Counted from the first letter of the stretch, positions 42,877-60,860 are shown. The stretch: DNA of 64,000 bases from Eublepharis macularius (GCF_028583425.1 NC_072801.1:62697766-62761765), one strand, 5' to 3'. Numbers and translations: made by a program. The notes: generated by a model from the letters alone, not told the origin.

Positions 42877-43069
42877 GGCCATTTTCACACTGCTTACCTT
42901 CCCTCGCAACGACCCGGAACATCGTGCAAAAAAATGCGGAAGATTGCGTTTTCTTGCACGAGATTTGTGTGACATCACGCAAATCTCGCACGAGAAAACG
43001 TGATCTTCCGCATTTTTTGTGCAATGTTCCAGGTCGTTGCGTGGGAAGGTAAGCAGTGTGAAAACGGCC
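42877..43069. mobile_element. palindromic Harbinger-type MITE
   Basis: The 193-bp segment is one long, almost perfect inverted repeat. The ends are GGCCATTTTCACACTGCTTA and the near-complement, and the element is flanked by TAG on both sides (42874-42876 and 43070-43072), a 3-bp target as in Harbinger. The ends resemble those of the large Harbinger (GGCC, then CACAC and TACCTT), suggesting mobilisation by a relative. The transcript would form a strong hairpin. No protein. Confidence 0.8.
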
Positions 43070-43079
43070 TAGGAGTACA

Positions 43080-43559
43080 AAGTAAACTTCATTATGGTGA
43101 AATAAAACACCACCGTGCAGAAAAATCAGTGCAAATATCCTTAATTTCTCTTACATACAAGTAAACAAGTTTATTCAGTGCTGAATTTTGATTTTTTTTT
43201 TTTTTTAAAATTGAGTGTATACAAATCTCTACTTTTGAAATTGCCTTTCATGTACGGTAGAATGAATTCTCTCCAATAGCTTCCTTTCCAGGTAAAACTT
43301 CTATCCTAGGAGAAAAAAAAGTCTCCCTTTCTTTGCCCAGATGACCACCCCAAAAACCATGTCAGAGAGCCAGTACCTTTTCTCAGGGCTCATCAAAAAT
43401 GCCTCAGCAGAAGTGGGAGGACAAGCTGAGCATATGCACACATGTGCACACACACTGGGTCAGTCTGGAAACTGAGCATATAGAAATGTCTGGATTGTGG
43501 AAAAGAGGTGTCAGAGCTGGTCTAGTCACACTCTTCTTCAGCTGGTTTGACTTCTGTAG
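43080..43559. other. no gene seen
   Basis: AT-rich sequence with a T-run near 43190; no domain-bearing frame. Confidence 0.4.
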
Positions 43560-43835
43560 GCAATGACTTACAGTTTATTCACTGACTTCATATATACTTG
43601 GCCTTTCTCCCCGGTGGGGACCCAAAACAACTTCCATTGTTCTCCTTTTCTTCATTTTGTCTTCACAATAACAACTCTGTGAGGTAGAGTTGAGGCTGAG
43701 AGAGCATAACTGCCCCAAGAACATTCAGCAAACTTCCACGGCCGATTTGAACCTGGGTTTTCTGGATCCTCCAGGGATTTGAACCTAGGTTTTCTGGATC
43801 CTAGTGAAACACTCTAACCACTACCCCTCACTGGC
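43560..43835 (-). repeat. SINE copy, antisense, with a promoter-end duplication
   Basis: Reverse complement of the tRNA SINE: tttctccccggtggggaccc first and gatttgaacctgggttttct last. The promoter end is tandemly duplicated (gatttgaacctgggttttct and gatttgaacctaggttttct about 34 bp apart). Confidence 0.6.
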
Positions 43836-44296
43836 TCTCGGTTGAATTTATGAACTGTCCACTGCAATGTATTGTGTCTTAAAGAACAGGAAGAGATGGG
43901 AAAATTTTGTCTTCCATGTCACATTTGTGATGGTTCATTCTTATGTTCAAACCAGATGTTTCAGTCAACAAAGAGTGTTTATGTAGCTTGGACTTAGTCC
44001 AATCCTTTGAAGAAGCTCTTTCCCACTCAAACTTGCTTGCTATTTACCCATGTTAAATAATGCTAGGTGAGACTAGTTCCACTGGAAAAAATACCCCCTG
44101 CTCTTGGGGATAGTCACGATCAATAGAAGGAAATTAAAATTCTCAAGTCAGGTCATAACCATGAATTGAGAAAGGTTGGCAGAAGAGTCACCAACTCTCT
44201 GAATCACAGCAATTCTCCTTTGTTCCTGGGGGGTGGGGTGGGGAATGATCTGTTTTCTCATCTGAGCAATGTTTCAAACATACGTACAGGTTAAGA

Positions 44297-45341
44297 CTAA
44301 ACATAGGCATGGACAGGGAAAAAGCCACAGACCATTGGTTCATGGTCTGTCATATTTCACGGACCACGAACCATTCACAGACCCGCCCCAGTTCGTGGAC
44401 TGGTTCGTCGGTCCATGATCCGTCACTTCTGGGGGCCCTAGCACTGCTCCTTTCACACTCAGAGTTGCCAAACTCACAGCGTGTCTTCAGCAGGCTCTCC
44501 TCCAGCTACCCTCCAAGTTTGGCCAAGATTGTGTTTCGGACGTCCGAGTTACAGACCCCCAAAGTGGCTGCCCCCAGGAAACTTCCAGTACATAGAATAG
44601 AAGCTGCAAAGGGCAATTGACTTCCATTGGCTTGCAGCAATTGGCAGAGCCCTAGGCTAGCCCAACACCCCACAATCAAATAAGAATTGAAAGGGGGGGG
44701 GGAATGAGACAGAAGAGTGAGCCCTCAAGGAGACCAATAAGCTTGCACCCAGAGCCTGACTGCAGCTCTCAGACTGGGTTGGGGCACAGCCTTAGGCTAG
44801 CCCACCACCCCACAAGCAAATAAGAACTGAAAGGGGAAAAAAGTAGAAACAAGAATGAGCCCTCAGCCAAGGAAGCCCAATAAGCTTGCTCTCTCACCCA
44901 GAGCTTTGCTGCAACACAAGCCCCAAGCCTCCCTCTGGGGCAATCCGGAAAAAACTCCTGCAACAAGCAGTTCCTACGAGCCGGTAATCAGCTGGAAAGT
45001 GAAACTGTGGCACCGCACTGTGTCTTATATACTAAACGCTCACATAGAGAATAATGGGAGCTGTCTGGTTGGCAGCCAGAGCTGCCTATCAAGGTTTTCA
45101 GGGTAAGATTAGCGTGTTTCAAGGGCAGCAGAAGGTCTGCAAGTGGCTCCTACACTGCCTAGGGAATTGATTGCTCAGCGCAGGAATGTCTGGTTTCACG
45201 GACCAACAGACTGACGGACTGGACAAAGTTTGTCGCATCTTTGAAAAAAGGCATGTCCCATGACCCACTAACTTGCAAACGCTGAACCAGCCCGGTCCGT
45301 GTAAAATTTTGGTCTGTTTTCCAGTCCGTGCCCATGTCTAG
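44297..45341. mobile_element. non-autonomous DNA transposon with an internal tandem duplication
   Basis: The ends form an imperfect inverted repeat: ctaaacataggcatggacag at the left against ctagacatgggcacggactg read from the right. The inside has many tggttcgtgg/cacggaccacgaacc phrases. Two tandem copies of about 140 bp start near 44649 and 44789 (gctagcccaacaccccacaa and gctagcccaccaccccacaa). A hAT-type origin is likely, but a target duplication could not be confirmed. Confidence 0.6.
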
Positions 45342-46124
45342 TGAAGACACACATGTATAACCGTTGCTTTATTCTTCACTCCCATTTAAGGGTGGCAACT
45401 GGCCTGGAGAAGAAAATCCTGTCCTTTTAATAGGGGCTTAATATGAATGGGCAGCTGAAGATTTTCATGCCATGGAGGTAAATAACATCACCAGGTAAAT
45501 CAGATTCATTAATGCCTCTATTAAATGGAATGGGGATTTTTTTCTCCAGGCATAGGGCTACAGCAATAGTAACCTGCCTGCTTTTCTTGCACTTTCTTCG
45601 TTCTTCACACATAAACAATGTCCTCCTATTGATTAATATGTATTCCGAGATGGGCCAAGGCTAAGTCGAGAGAAACATTTAACAGGAGTACAGGTATTGA
45701 CATTTTTTGCACAATGTTATCTATTTAAAATATTTCTAGCCTGCTTTTCTCCGTCAATGGGACTTCAAGCTTGACTGAGCCCCACAGGATGTAAGCCAGC
45801 TTGGGGCAAGCGTTTCCCAACCAGGGTTCCACAGGATATTGTCAGGAGTTCCACAAGAAATTGTGGAATAAATAATTTTTTTTTTTTAAATACCATGAAA
45901 AAATTTCAAATATCCCTCAAAATAGTATGGTTATTAAGGTAATGTAAGCTTATAGCATTAGCAATCTTTTACGAATAAATTTTTTGACAAATAATTCAGC
46001 AGTAATTGAATTGTACTCCCTGCCATAAGCTTTTTTCTGGCATGTACTTTTTCATACGTAGGGGTTCCTTGGGATTTGAAAAGTTAATTTAGGGGGTCTT
46101 CCATAGAAAATAGGTTAGGGAAAG
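45342..46124. other. no gene seen; possible old repeat
   Basis: The part from about 45800 reads like a decayed repeat (aaccagggttccacaggata, later ggggttccttgggatttgaa). No gene. Confidence 0.35.
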
Positions 46125-46300
46125 TGACAGACTAGGATCTGGGGGGACCCAGGTTCAAAATCCCACTCTGCCATGGAAGCTTGCTTGGTGACCTTTAGTC
46201 AGTCATGTACTACTGGCCTAGCCTACCTCACAGGGTTGTTGTTGTGATGGTAAAATGTAGAAGAGGAGGCTGTTGTTAGCCACTTTGGGTTCTAAAATTG
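46125..46300 (+). repeat. tRNA-derived SINE copy, plus orientation
   Basis: ggatctggggggacccaggt, ctctgccatggaagcttgct and cctcacagggttgttgttgt in the order of the SINE at 1107-1320. Confidence 0.6.
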
Positions 46301-46969
46301 CCATGTTAGACATTTGCTTCAGCTTCTCTTAATGACTAAACGTTGTCTGAGCTTTTGGTTAAAGAAAACAGCAAAACGTGTTGTATCCCACAGAAAGCAC
46401 ACCCATGGGCCCTGCAGCATGCTGGGAGATAGACTCTTTCATGTCTCCAGATATATATTGTAATAATGATACCCTTTCCCTGCAACAGGTGCCTTTTCCC
46501 TGCTCCTTTACACCTTTTATGCGATAACCATCTTTTATTTGCTCTCTTCATCTTGGCATAGTAACAATTGTGTCAATTGCTCTGGTCATTTCCTCATTCC
46601 ATAAATTGATCAAGAGGACAAGACAGAAGCACCAACGATATTATCCGAAACTCTCTGAGGGTGGTCAGAACCATGTGGAGCCATCAGCCTACAGGGGTGG
46701 ATTATCCTAATTACTTCCTCACCCTTGTAGAGGTTCTGAGTGCCTGTGACTTTAAACCTTATCAAGTAATGATAGGTCCATGATGACTAAGGAATTGCTG
46801 AGATTCCTCCATGTCCAAACCATATTTAGCTGGACCAATAAGGAAAACCATATTCAGCACATGTCCCATATTGTGTATGGGAACTATGTTCTGGGACAAC
46901 CATGGGGCACCTTGGTCTTCCCACTTTTAAGGCATAACTACTCTGTGTTAAAATACACTTGCTCACAAC

Positions 46970-47190
46970 AACATTCAATATACCATCCTTCAGGACAACT
47001 TAACACTCACTCAGAGCAATTTACAAAGTGTGTTATTATTCTCACAATCACCCTGTGAGGTGGATGGGACTGGGAGAGATCCAAGAAGCTGTGACTGAGC
47101 CAAGGTCACCCAGCTGGCTTCAGGCGGAAGAGTGGGGAATCAAACCTAGTTCTCCAGATTAGAGTCCTGCCACTCTTAACCAATACACCA
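46970..47190 (-). repeat. SINE copy, antisense
   Basis: Same subfamily as 2274-2515 and 42380-42605, with accctgtgaggtggatggga in the centre. Confidence 0.55.
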
Positions 47191-47204
47191 AACTGGCTTA
47201 AAGG

Positions 47205-47355
47205 CATTGTGGTGCTGTAAAGAGCTGTAAAGCACTTATGGCAACCCTATAGTGTTTTCAGGGCAAGAGACATTCAGAGATGGTTTGCCATTGCCTGCCT
47301 TTTTGTAGTGACCCTGGACTTCCTCGGTGCAGTGGTCTTCCATCCAAGTATGAAG
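47205..47355 (-). repeat. 5S-rRNA-derived SINE copy, antisense
   Basis: Reverse complement of the SINE at 60317-60510: atggcaaccctatagtgttt, ggtttgccattgcctgcctt and a final part matching the 5S-like head (gtcttccatccaagta). Confidence 0.55.
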
Positions 47356-47360
47356 GGTTA

Positions 47361-47685
47361 TTCATTTCATCTGGGCATAGTTCTGTTTATATAGCACTCT
47401 TCTAACCAGATTAGTGTCCCAGTCAGGGCAGTGAACAAGGTCAGCGTTATGATACCACTTACCATCATAATAACCCTGTGAGATAAGATGGGAGATAATG
47501 AACGCATTAAGATTACCAAGGGAACTTCATAGTGGCTCAGCAAGAATTTTAATCCAGGGCATTCCTGTCTTGCATCACTTTAGCTCTGTAAATATCCTCA
47601 GCAACCAGCCGGCAATTGATCACTTTAAAAAGTTGTAAACAGGCCTGCAAGATCCAGAAGAAGAAGCAAAATCCATTCAATATTT
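47361..47685. other. no gene seen
   Basis: Intergenic; one short stretch resembles a SINE or LINE tail (atatagcactcttctaacca). Confidence 0.35.
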
Positions 47686-47689
47686 TTTA

Positions 47690-47895
47690 TTAGGCTCAAT
47701 CAAAATGACAACTTTTAAAAAAATGTATTTAAAACATTTATATGCCCCCTTTCTAGAGTCCACAAGTTGGCAAACATCAATACATCAGCACCTTAAAAAA
47801 GTTAAAACAGCACTTAAAATGTATACATAAATATTTAACAATACAGTACAAACACATAGACATACAGCACAGACAACTAGGGAGGGAGAGCCAGT
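47690..47895 (-). repeat. LINE 3' end fragment, antisense
   Basis: aaaacatttatatgccccct, then acttaaaatgtatacataaa, closely parallels the 3' end of the L2-like element at 37430-37560. Confidence 0.5.
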
Positions 47896-48239
47896 GAGAG
47901 TTTTGTCTTTTGGTTAGCTCTTATAAAAATTATTACGATTTTCAGTGTAATCCAAAACAGTTACTTCAGTCAAAGACCATTGATTTCAATAGGCTTAGAC
48001 TGGAGAAACTCTTCTTAAGACTGCACCTTTTTTTGTCCGTCAGAAATTAGCCAGCGCCCCACGAACTAACTTCTAGGCATCGCTGATGTAAAGGAAAAGT
48101 GCTTCTTTCTGCTTGGCTATGGGAACGCCTGTCAATTTTTGTAATACAGATATACCCACCGCACGAATATTACTGAGTGAAGCTCCTCTATGTAACAATC
48201 AGGACCCAAGTCCTGGCGAGGCATTGTCTGCTCGTCACG

Positions 48240-48366
48240 TTTTTCGAAGATAATACTGCCATCTTTGTTGAGGGAACCTGCCCGCCTCGAACGCCCCTTT
48301 CTAGCGATAGGGCAAGTTCACCGTGGCCGCCATTTTAAATCAGGAACGAGGCTGCCGAAGCGAGGG
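48240..48366 (+). promoter_or_regulatory. CpG-containing promoter region with a YY1-like site
   Basis: GC-rich sequence just upstream of the first coding exon at 48367. GCCGCCATTTT at 48326-48336 is the reverse form of a YY1 site, common at housekeeping promoters. The true transcription start is unknown. Confidence 0.5.
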
Positions 48367-51300
48367 ATGGAGATGAGCCGCGCTTTCTGCCAGGTAACGA
48401 GCAACAGAAGCGCCCGTCAGCTCCCGACTGTGGTTCTCCGGTGCAAGCCTGCACGTTTGCGTCTGCACCGCTCTTTAGCGATCACAGTTTAATGGGTGTG
48501 GCTTTACATTAAGGCTTTGTCTTCAGGATCAAGGAGCCCAACTTTTTGTGCGTCTGTGCATAAAATGAAATTGATGTTTTATATTTGATTTGTAGAAACC
48601 AATCTCTGTGTGTGTATGTACGTATATATGTGAGTGCATATATACAAACATATATATACATACACATATATACATAATGTATAATACATTTTATATATAC
48701 ATATATATATACACACACACACATATGTATGTCTATAAAATCATAAAAATGAAATTGATTTTCTGTATTTGATGCTTATTTCATACTTGCAACTAGAGTG
48801 GGTAACTTAATGATTTTCAAAAGTTGACTTTTTAAAAAGTTTTCAGATTTGTTTTTGAGAACCACCACTCAGGTCACAGAAAAGCCCATAACTGAATACC
48901 CTTTTCGGACAGGCCTCTTGGCTGTTTCCCTCGTCGCACAATAAGGCACTGCCACCTCTCCTTGTCTTCCTTCCAGACATGCCATGATGCAGAGCATGAG
49001 TCTGTAGCCCACTACGGGCCAGAGCTGGAGGTGCTGACCAGCCCTGCTCAGAGCAGCAGGAAGAAGAGGGAGCCAAGAAGACATGGCCTGCAGCCAGCCC
49101 AGGAAACCCCTGGTATCTCCTCTCAGATTGGCTTCTCTGGGAAGGAAGGGCCCAGCAACCAGAGTGGAGCTGTAGCCCTCTAGGAAGGGATGGATACTGG
49201 GAACATACAGCCTCCTTCCTTTCTCTGGATAGAACTCGGAGCCTTAATGTTGCGATCCTCAAACCACACACCCTGAAAAATAAGTAAAGTATTTAAGAAT
49301 GGCTCATCCCACTATCAAGTCTAACCCATGTACTGTGTCATAAGCTTTCACAAGCCACAGCCTGCTTCATTAGGCACATCTGTTATTTTGGCTGCTGTGG
49401 AAATAATTAGGGCCCCCGGTGTACCCAACCACTGCAGAGCCCGCCATGGGATGTGTCTCCAGGATGTCTTCGACTTTGGCCTGATGCCCAACCAGGTGCA
49501 CGTACCCTCTGCATCAAGTGTGGTTGGGTCATTCAGTCATGCTCACTTCAGAGAAATAGGATTGGGCGCCTTCAGAGGAGGTAGCCTACTGCAACTCTAT
49601 ACAAGTAATTGCTCTGGGTTGGCTTCCTTTCAATCAGGAGATAGGCCCAGATCAGTTACTCTTGTAGAGAGCATGGAGAGTGGATTCATCTAAGAACGAG
49701 TTACTCCTATTCACTCTCACTCTGGTGTAGCATGCGTTCAGTTTTAAATTTACAAAAAGGGGCCGTTCATCAGAATTATTTGGGAAACATGACACTAACT
49801 GAACAGAACCTAGTTAAGGCATACCTATATATGGAACAATAATGGGTTTTCATACTAGGTGCCCTCCCCAATACTGCAACCAGAGTTGATATGGCCTTGA
49901 CCCTTGCTCCTTCAGAGGAGGGTTCTTAGAAGCTATACAGATTAAATTAATTCCATTTATGCACACAAAGCTACCTTATACTGACTCAGACCACTGGTCT
50001 ATCAAAGCATTGTCTACTCAAACTGGCAGCAGCTCTGCAGGGCCTCAGGTATCTATACTTCATTTATACACTGCCTTTTCCCCAATGGGGATCCAAAGCA
50101 GCCTATGTCATTCTTCTCTCTTCCATCCTCACAACAACCTGATGAGGTTAGGCTGAGAGTGTAAGCTCCTGTGGCAGGGTGGGAATTTGAACCCAGGTCT
50201 CCCAGCTCAGAGTCTGACACTAACCACTACACCACGCTTGTCTTTCATATCACCAGGAACTTGTTTTAACTTGAGATGCTGGAGACTGAAGCTGCTGCAA
50301 TGTAAAAACAGGTGCTCTACTGTTGAGCCACAGTCCTGCAGATAGCATCCCCGTATAGGGTACAGCATAGTGGTTAAGTGGCTGAGCTGCAAATCAGCCC
50401 TCTGCTGGTTCAAATCGGCCATGAGTTCAGGAGGCCTTGGGTAAGCCACTCCTCTCAGCTCCAGCTCCATTGTGGGGATAACAACAACACTGGCTTTGTT
50501 CACCACTCTGAGTGGAGCATTAATCTTTCTAGAAGAGTGGTGCATAAGTGCAGTTATTATTACACATTATAGAGGGAGCCAGACTGCTGGCTCATGAACT
50601 CAGGCTTTCAGTGTGGCTGCGAAGTGCTTCTAACATCTTTTCGTCCCAGCAGAAACCCACTTTGGCCTCAGTGACCTGGGCCTAGCAGCAGACAATTCCA
50701 GCCTGGCACCTTACGAGGACACCTCTCAGCTGGCAGCGTTACAGGACCATAACGCCTACTGCGTCCCTGAGGAAGCCGCTCCCTTGAAGAGCCTTGTAAT
50801 CTCATCCAAAGAGGTGGTGCATCAGCAAAGCGAGCTCCTTCTCAGCCTGCAGGGGGCGCTAGAAGCCAGCCAGAAAGAATGCCGGGAACTACAGGTGAGG
50901 GAGGTAAGGGGAGAGAAAGGCCTGCGTGGAAGACGGCGAGATGCAGCGGACAGAATATTTTTTCCCTTTCCCACACAGGAGAAAGCAGCGGAAGCAAACT
51001 GGCCTCTTCATCCCAAGCTTGGAGAGAGCATCGCCCAGCTCGAAGCAGAGAACCGGAACTTGTGCTGTGAGAGGGACCAGTTGAAGTCCACAGCACAACG
51101 CTTGCGCCGGGAGCTGGACGCCAGCGGTGCCACTGTTCTCTCCCTGAGCAGGCAGCTAAGAGGCCAGCAGGAAGCTCAAGCCTACCACGGGGCCTTTTCC
51201 CTGGAGACTGTGAAGGAGAACCGTAAGTGGCTGAGGTTCTACACAGGCTTTGACGAATACCCACGCTTCACGGCCTTTCTGGACTTCCTCCTTGACAGCA

Positions 51301-52939
51301 GTGGGCAGAGGCAGGAGGAGAGTCCAGAGCGCTGGACCCACAGTGCCCTCAGCCCGCAGAACCAAGTTTTCTTGGTGCTTGTCCGCCTGCGGCTGGGGCT
51401 GCTCCTCCAAGATCTCGCCTTCCGTTTCCACATCTCAGAGTCCACAGCCTCCCGTTACTGGCTTAGCTGGACGGAAGTCATGGAGCAGAAGCTGAAGCAG
51501 GTGAGGACCCGATGACGCTCTTCCACTCACCAGACATATAGGTTGAGGTGTAAGGTACGGGTAGTCGCTGAGAGAAGGGAAGGAGGCTCACAAGCTGCCA
51601 AAAGATTTCCTTATCCACTAAAAAAACTTGGGAACAAGAAACAAGAAAGGGGGTAGGAAGCAACAATGAAGAGAAAGGCCCACTTCCAGAACAAGAAGGG
51701 ATGGTGCTCACTTTATTTACACCCCCCTTTCCCCCACAATGGGGACCCAAAGTGGCTCACAAAGTTCTCCTCTGTTTAGTAGGGTAGGCTTAGAGTGGGA
51801 CTGACCCAAGAACATCCCATGAGCTTCCATGGCAGAGCGGGGATCTGAAGGCGGGTCTCCCGGATCCAAGGGTAACTATGGCACCACAGCAGTTCTCACC
51901 CCTCCTGCTTCTGAACACCTGGTTAGCAAGTGTAGCTGCTGGCCAGGGATTTGGAGTTCTGCTCAAATGCTGCACTGCCTCCTGTTGGTCCAGGTGCAGA
52001 AGTGCACCGTTCTCCACATGTGAAACTTGCGTGCTTACACACTAGGCACAGTATCAGTCTGTTGTGGAATTCTTTGGGAAGGCTGACTTCGTTCCAAATT
52101 GTTGGGCTTTTGTGGATGAAATAGCCTTTGCCCCTACCATTCTCCTCTTCCATTTTATCCTCACAACAGCCCTGCGAGATAGGTTAGTCCGAGTATATGA
52201 CTGGCCCAAGGTAACCCAGCAAGTTTACAAGGCTTGAACTGGGGTCTCCCAGATCATAGTCTGCTGGCTTTCTACACACATGCTTGTCTTTCCCCAAGTT
52301 CTATTTCAGGAGCTTGTTTTCTGTTGAAACGGAACTGAGATTAGACATCGTGCCCCTTTCACAATGCCCCTACTTCCAAGCCACTTCCTGCTGACCACCC
52401 AACTCCTCCCCATCAGAGCCATATAGGGAGAATGTGCTGGACTGTGGTAAATGAATGCTTTCCTCCACCTGCAGATTCCGGTCTCTTGCAGCCAGCGCTA
52501 TGTAGACACCTTCAAGCCACAGAGGCTCATCCGCCATCATGATATGCCCCTGGTGGCTCTGGATTGTGCAGAACTTTTCTTTGAAGCCCAGGGAAGGACA
52601 AGGAGCAAAGAAGAGGTCCACTGGGGCCCCAGGGGCCGATACTCAATTCCTGGCTATGCTCTGGCTGCACCCAGCGGCTACCTGACCTTCGGCTCAGGAG
52701 CTGACAAGGAGCTGGCATCTTTGCCCACCTTTCTGCAGGTGGGTCCTGTGGTGCTGTCAGCCCAGCAGGAGGCAGCCAAAAGGCAGGTGCTGAGCTTCCG
52801 CAGCCTGACGGACAAAGCCCTCAGCTTCCGCTTCCTGCGTGTTGTTCACCCCCAGAACATGGAGGGCCAAGTGGGCAGAGCCTGGACCATTTCCTGCTAC
52901 CTAGCTTGCCTGTTGCACGAACCCATGGGGCTCGCCTAA
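48367..52939 (+). CDS. domesticated transposase-derived gene (HTH_Tnp_4 / DDE_Tnp_4 type), five coding exons
   Basis: Exons 48367-48393, 48977-49112, 50653-50894, 50979-51500 and 52475-52939 have GT-AG junctions in matching phase and give 463 residues without a stop. The N-terminal third is Ser/Glu-rich and unrecognised. A coiled coil follows (about 130-230: LEASQKECRELQ, IAQLEAENRNLCCERDQLK). Then comes a helix-turn-helix of the DDE superfamily (RFYTGFDEYPRFTAFLDFLL, LRLGLLLQDLAFRFHISEST). The last exon is a shortened DDE domain: VALDCAELFFEAQ keeps the first Asp, but much of the segment to the second Asp is gone, and the third acidic site reads TDK where HVER is usual. Cutting activity is therefore unlikely; a DNA-binding or scaffold role is more plausible. 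SINEs sit only in introns. It is convergent with RPL18. I do not recognise a named orthologue. Confidence 0.75.
48595..48725. repeat. ATAC/CA-type microsatellite
   Basis: Mixed tatata and acacac tract in intron 1 of the domesticated transposase gene. Confidence 0.8.
50055..50250 (-). repeat. SINE copy, antisense, in intron 2
   Basis: ccttttccccaatggggatc first, then ccaggtctcccagctcagag and cactaaccactacaccacgc last. Just before it, at 49960-50045, is a fragment of another common repeat (actgactcagaccactggtc). Confidence 0.6.
50360..50565 (+). repeat. tRNA-derived SINE copy, plus, in intron 2
   Basis: Same family as 2640-2880: agtggttaagtggctgagct, ctggttcaaatcggccatga, gccttgggtaagccactcct, gtggtgcataagtgcagtta. 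Confidence 0.6.
51710..51870 (-). repeat. SINE copy, antisense, in intron 4
   Basis: cccacaatggggacccaaag, then ccatgagcttccatggcaga and gcgggtctcccggatc. A second antisense copy lies at about 52110-52265 (ctcacaacagccctgcgaga, ggcccaaggtaacccagcaa). Confidence 0.55.
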
Positions 52940-53762
52940 GGAAAGGAGCCCTGCCTCCCAGTGCAGTTTGCCTTCTATCACACGCTATCTTTTGGTCAAT
53001 CACTGCTAGTGCTGCCCCTGCCATGGTGGAACCTCACTTTTGGGGCCTATGTGGTGAGTGCTACAGTACTGCATCTTCTTGTGCTGCCGCTTTCCTTGAT
53101 GCAGGAATCTGACAACCCACCTGCAAACTGACACAATCTCCTTGCAGCCCCACAATTTGACTTTCTTCTCAGCTGCTTCTACAATTTTGCAGTTACTACG
53201 CAAGTGACTGGTTATGCACACCCAGGGTTGGGGATGCTGGCTCCCTTCCTAGGATTGGCTGTATCCACCATCCCTCTTCCTCTACAGCAAGCTCTTTTTT
53301 CAGCCAGGCGATGACACAGGATTCATCGTGCACACCCTCTGTTCCCTGCACTCTCTAAAGTCTCAAGTTGACAATCACTTCTCTCAGAAGATAGGAGGAC
53401 TTCAGGGCGGTGGGACGTATACCAGCTTTAACTTTTGCATGCCCATGTAGGTGCCAGCATCTTTCCATGTTTTCACTCAGACTCCTTCAGGTTTACCTCG
53501 CTTCCAAGCTCCCACACTGAAAACCAGCTCCCAGGTTTCTCACTCACCTTACATATCCCTTACTTGTTGGCCAGAGCCCAATCAACAACAGCTATTTGGC
53601 CAAGGTAAAGACTGTGGGAGGATATTACAGATTTGGGGAATCTTCTCAGCAACTACCAAGTTCACACAAACCGCTCACAGTAACATCTCTGTTGGGACAC
53701 ACGGGACCTTTGGTATATCCTTTCTACCAAACAATATGACAACAGGGCATTAATATGTGGCC

Positions 53763-53768
53763 TTTAAT
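53763..53768 (-). terminator. poly(A) signal of RPL18
   Basis: ATTAAA on the minus strand, about 40 bp after the RPL18 stop codon. Confidence 0.65.
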
Positions 53769-53807
53769 GTGATACATCTGCACAATCAAACTCCTCCTGA
53801 AAGAATG

Positions 53808-60046
<6,239 letters not shown>

Positions 60047-60110
60047 GGCGGCGTCAGCGGCGCCTGGAAGGAAGAAAAGGAAGAGACAGAAAACGCGCGC
60101 GGAATTGTGG
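60047..60110 (-). promoter_or_regulatory. RPL18 5' leader with pyrimidine tract (TOP-like)
   Basis: On the minus strand the start codon is preceded by gccgctgacgccgcc and, upstream, by a C/T-only run of about 20 bases at roughly 60066-60085. Ribosomal protein mRNAs start in such tracts and are controlled by mTOR/LARP1. The exact start site is inferred. Confidence 0.55.
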
Positions 60111-60316
60111 GAAAGAAAGCGGAAAGAGCGGGGCTTTTGCTCTCTATGGTAATCACAAGGGCGGAGGTGGATTTCGAACTTTACAGACAAATCCTAGAGT
60201 GTCGGTGACTTTGCGGACGGCATCGTTGTATTTTTAGGCTGTTTAGGCTATTTTAGGTTAGACTAATAAATCTTCTTATTAGACATGTGAGATATCTACA
60301 CATCAGTCTTTCAGAT

Positions 60317-60510
60317 GAGCCTGATCTCGTCAAATCTTAGGGGCTAAGCAGGGTTAGCCTTAGTTAGTAATTGGATAGGAATCCTCCAAAGAAGACCAGG
60401 GTTGCAGAGGCAGGCAATGCTAAAGCACCTCTGTTAGTTTCTTGCCTTGAAAATCCCTCTAGGGGTCGCCCTAAGTCAGCTATGCCTTAAGGGCACTCTC
60501 CACCACCAGT
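60317..60510 (+). repeat. 5S-rRNA-derived SINE
   Basis: The head reads cctgatctcgtcaaatctta, gctaagcagggttagcct and agtaattggataggaa, clearly the 5S rRNA internal promoter region in diverged form. The body continues gttgcagaggcaggcaatgc and ends aagggcactctcca. Confidence 0.75.
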
Positions 60511-60539
60511 AAAAGGATATATATGTCTCTTTGTGGATA

Positions 60540-60745
60540 AAAATAAAAAAGAGTCCAGTAGCACCTTTAAGACTAACCAACTTTACTGTAGCATAAGCTT
60601 TCGAGAACCATGCATCTGACGAAGAGAACTGTGTTTCTTGAAAGCGTATGCTACAGTAGTTGGTTAGTCTTAAAGGTGCTACTGGACTCTTTTCTATTTT
60701 GCTACTGCAGACTAACACGGCTAACTCCTCTGGATCTTCGTGGAT
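60540..60745. repeat. inverted pair of Penelope-type tails
   Basis: agtccagtagcacctttaag near 60551 returns in reverse complement (cttaaaggtgctactggact near 60670), with catctgacgaagagaact in the middle. The right half is the same tail as at 34950-35045 and 36663-36746. A further diverged reverse copy (gtccagtagcacctgagaga) follows at about 60755-60860. Confidence 0.65.
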
Positions 60746-60860
60746 AGTTTCAGGTGGGGTAGCCCCTGTTGGTCTGCAGTAAAAGAGCGAGTCCAGTAGC
60801 ACCTGAGAGATCAACTAGATGTCCAGGTTATGAGCTTTCGAGAGTCGAAACTCCCTTTAT

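Noticed and set aside
48843-49271. Minus-strand open frame of 142 codons
   Set aside because: It is the antisense shadow of exon 2 of the domesticated transposase gene and shows no domain.
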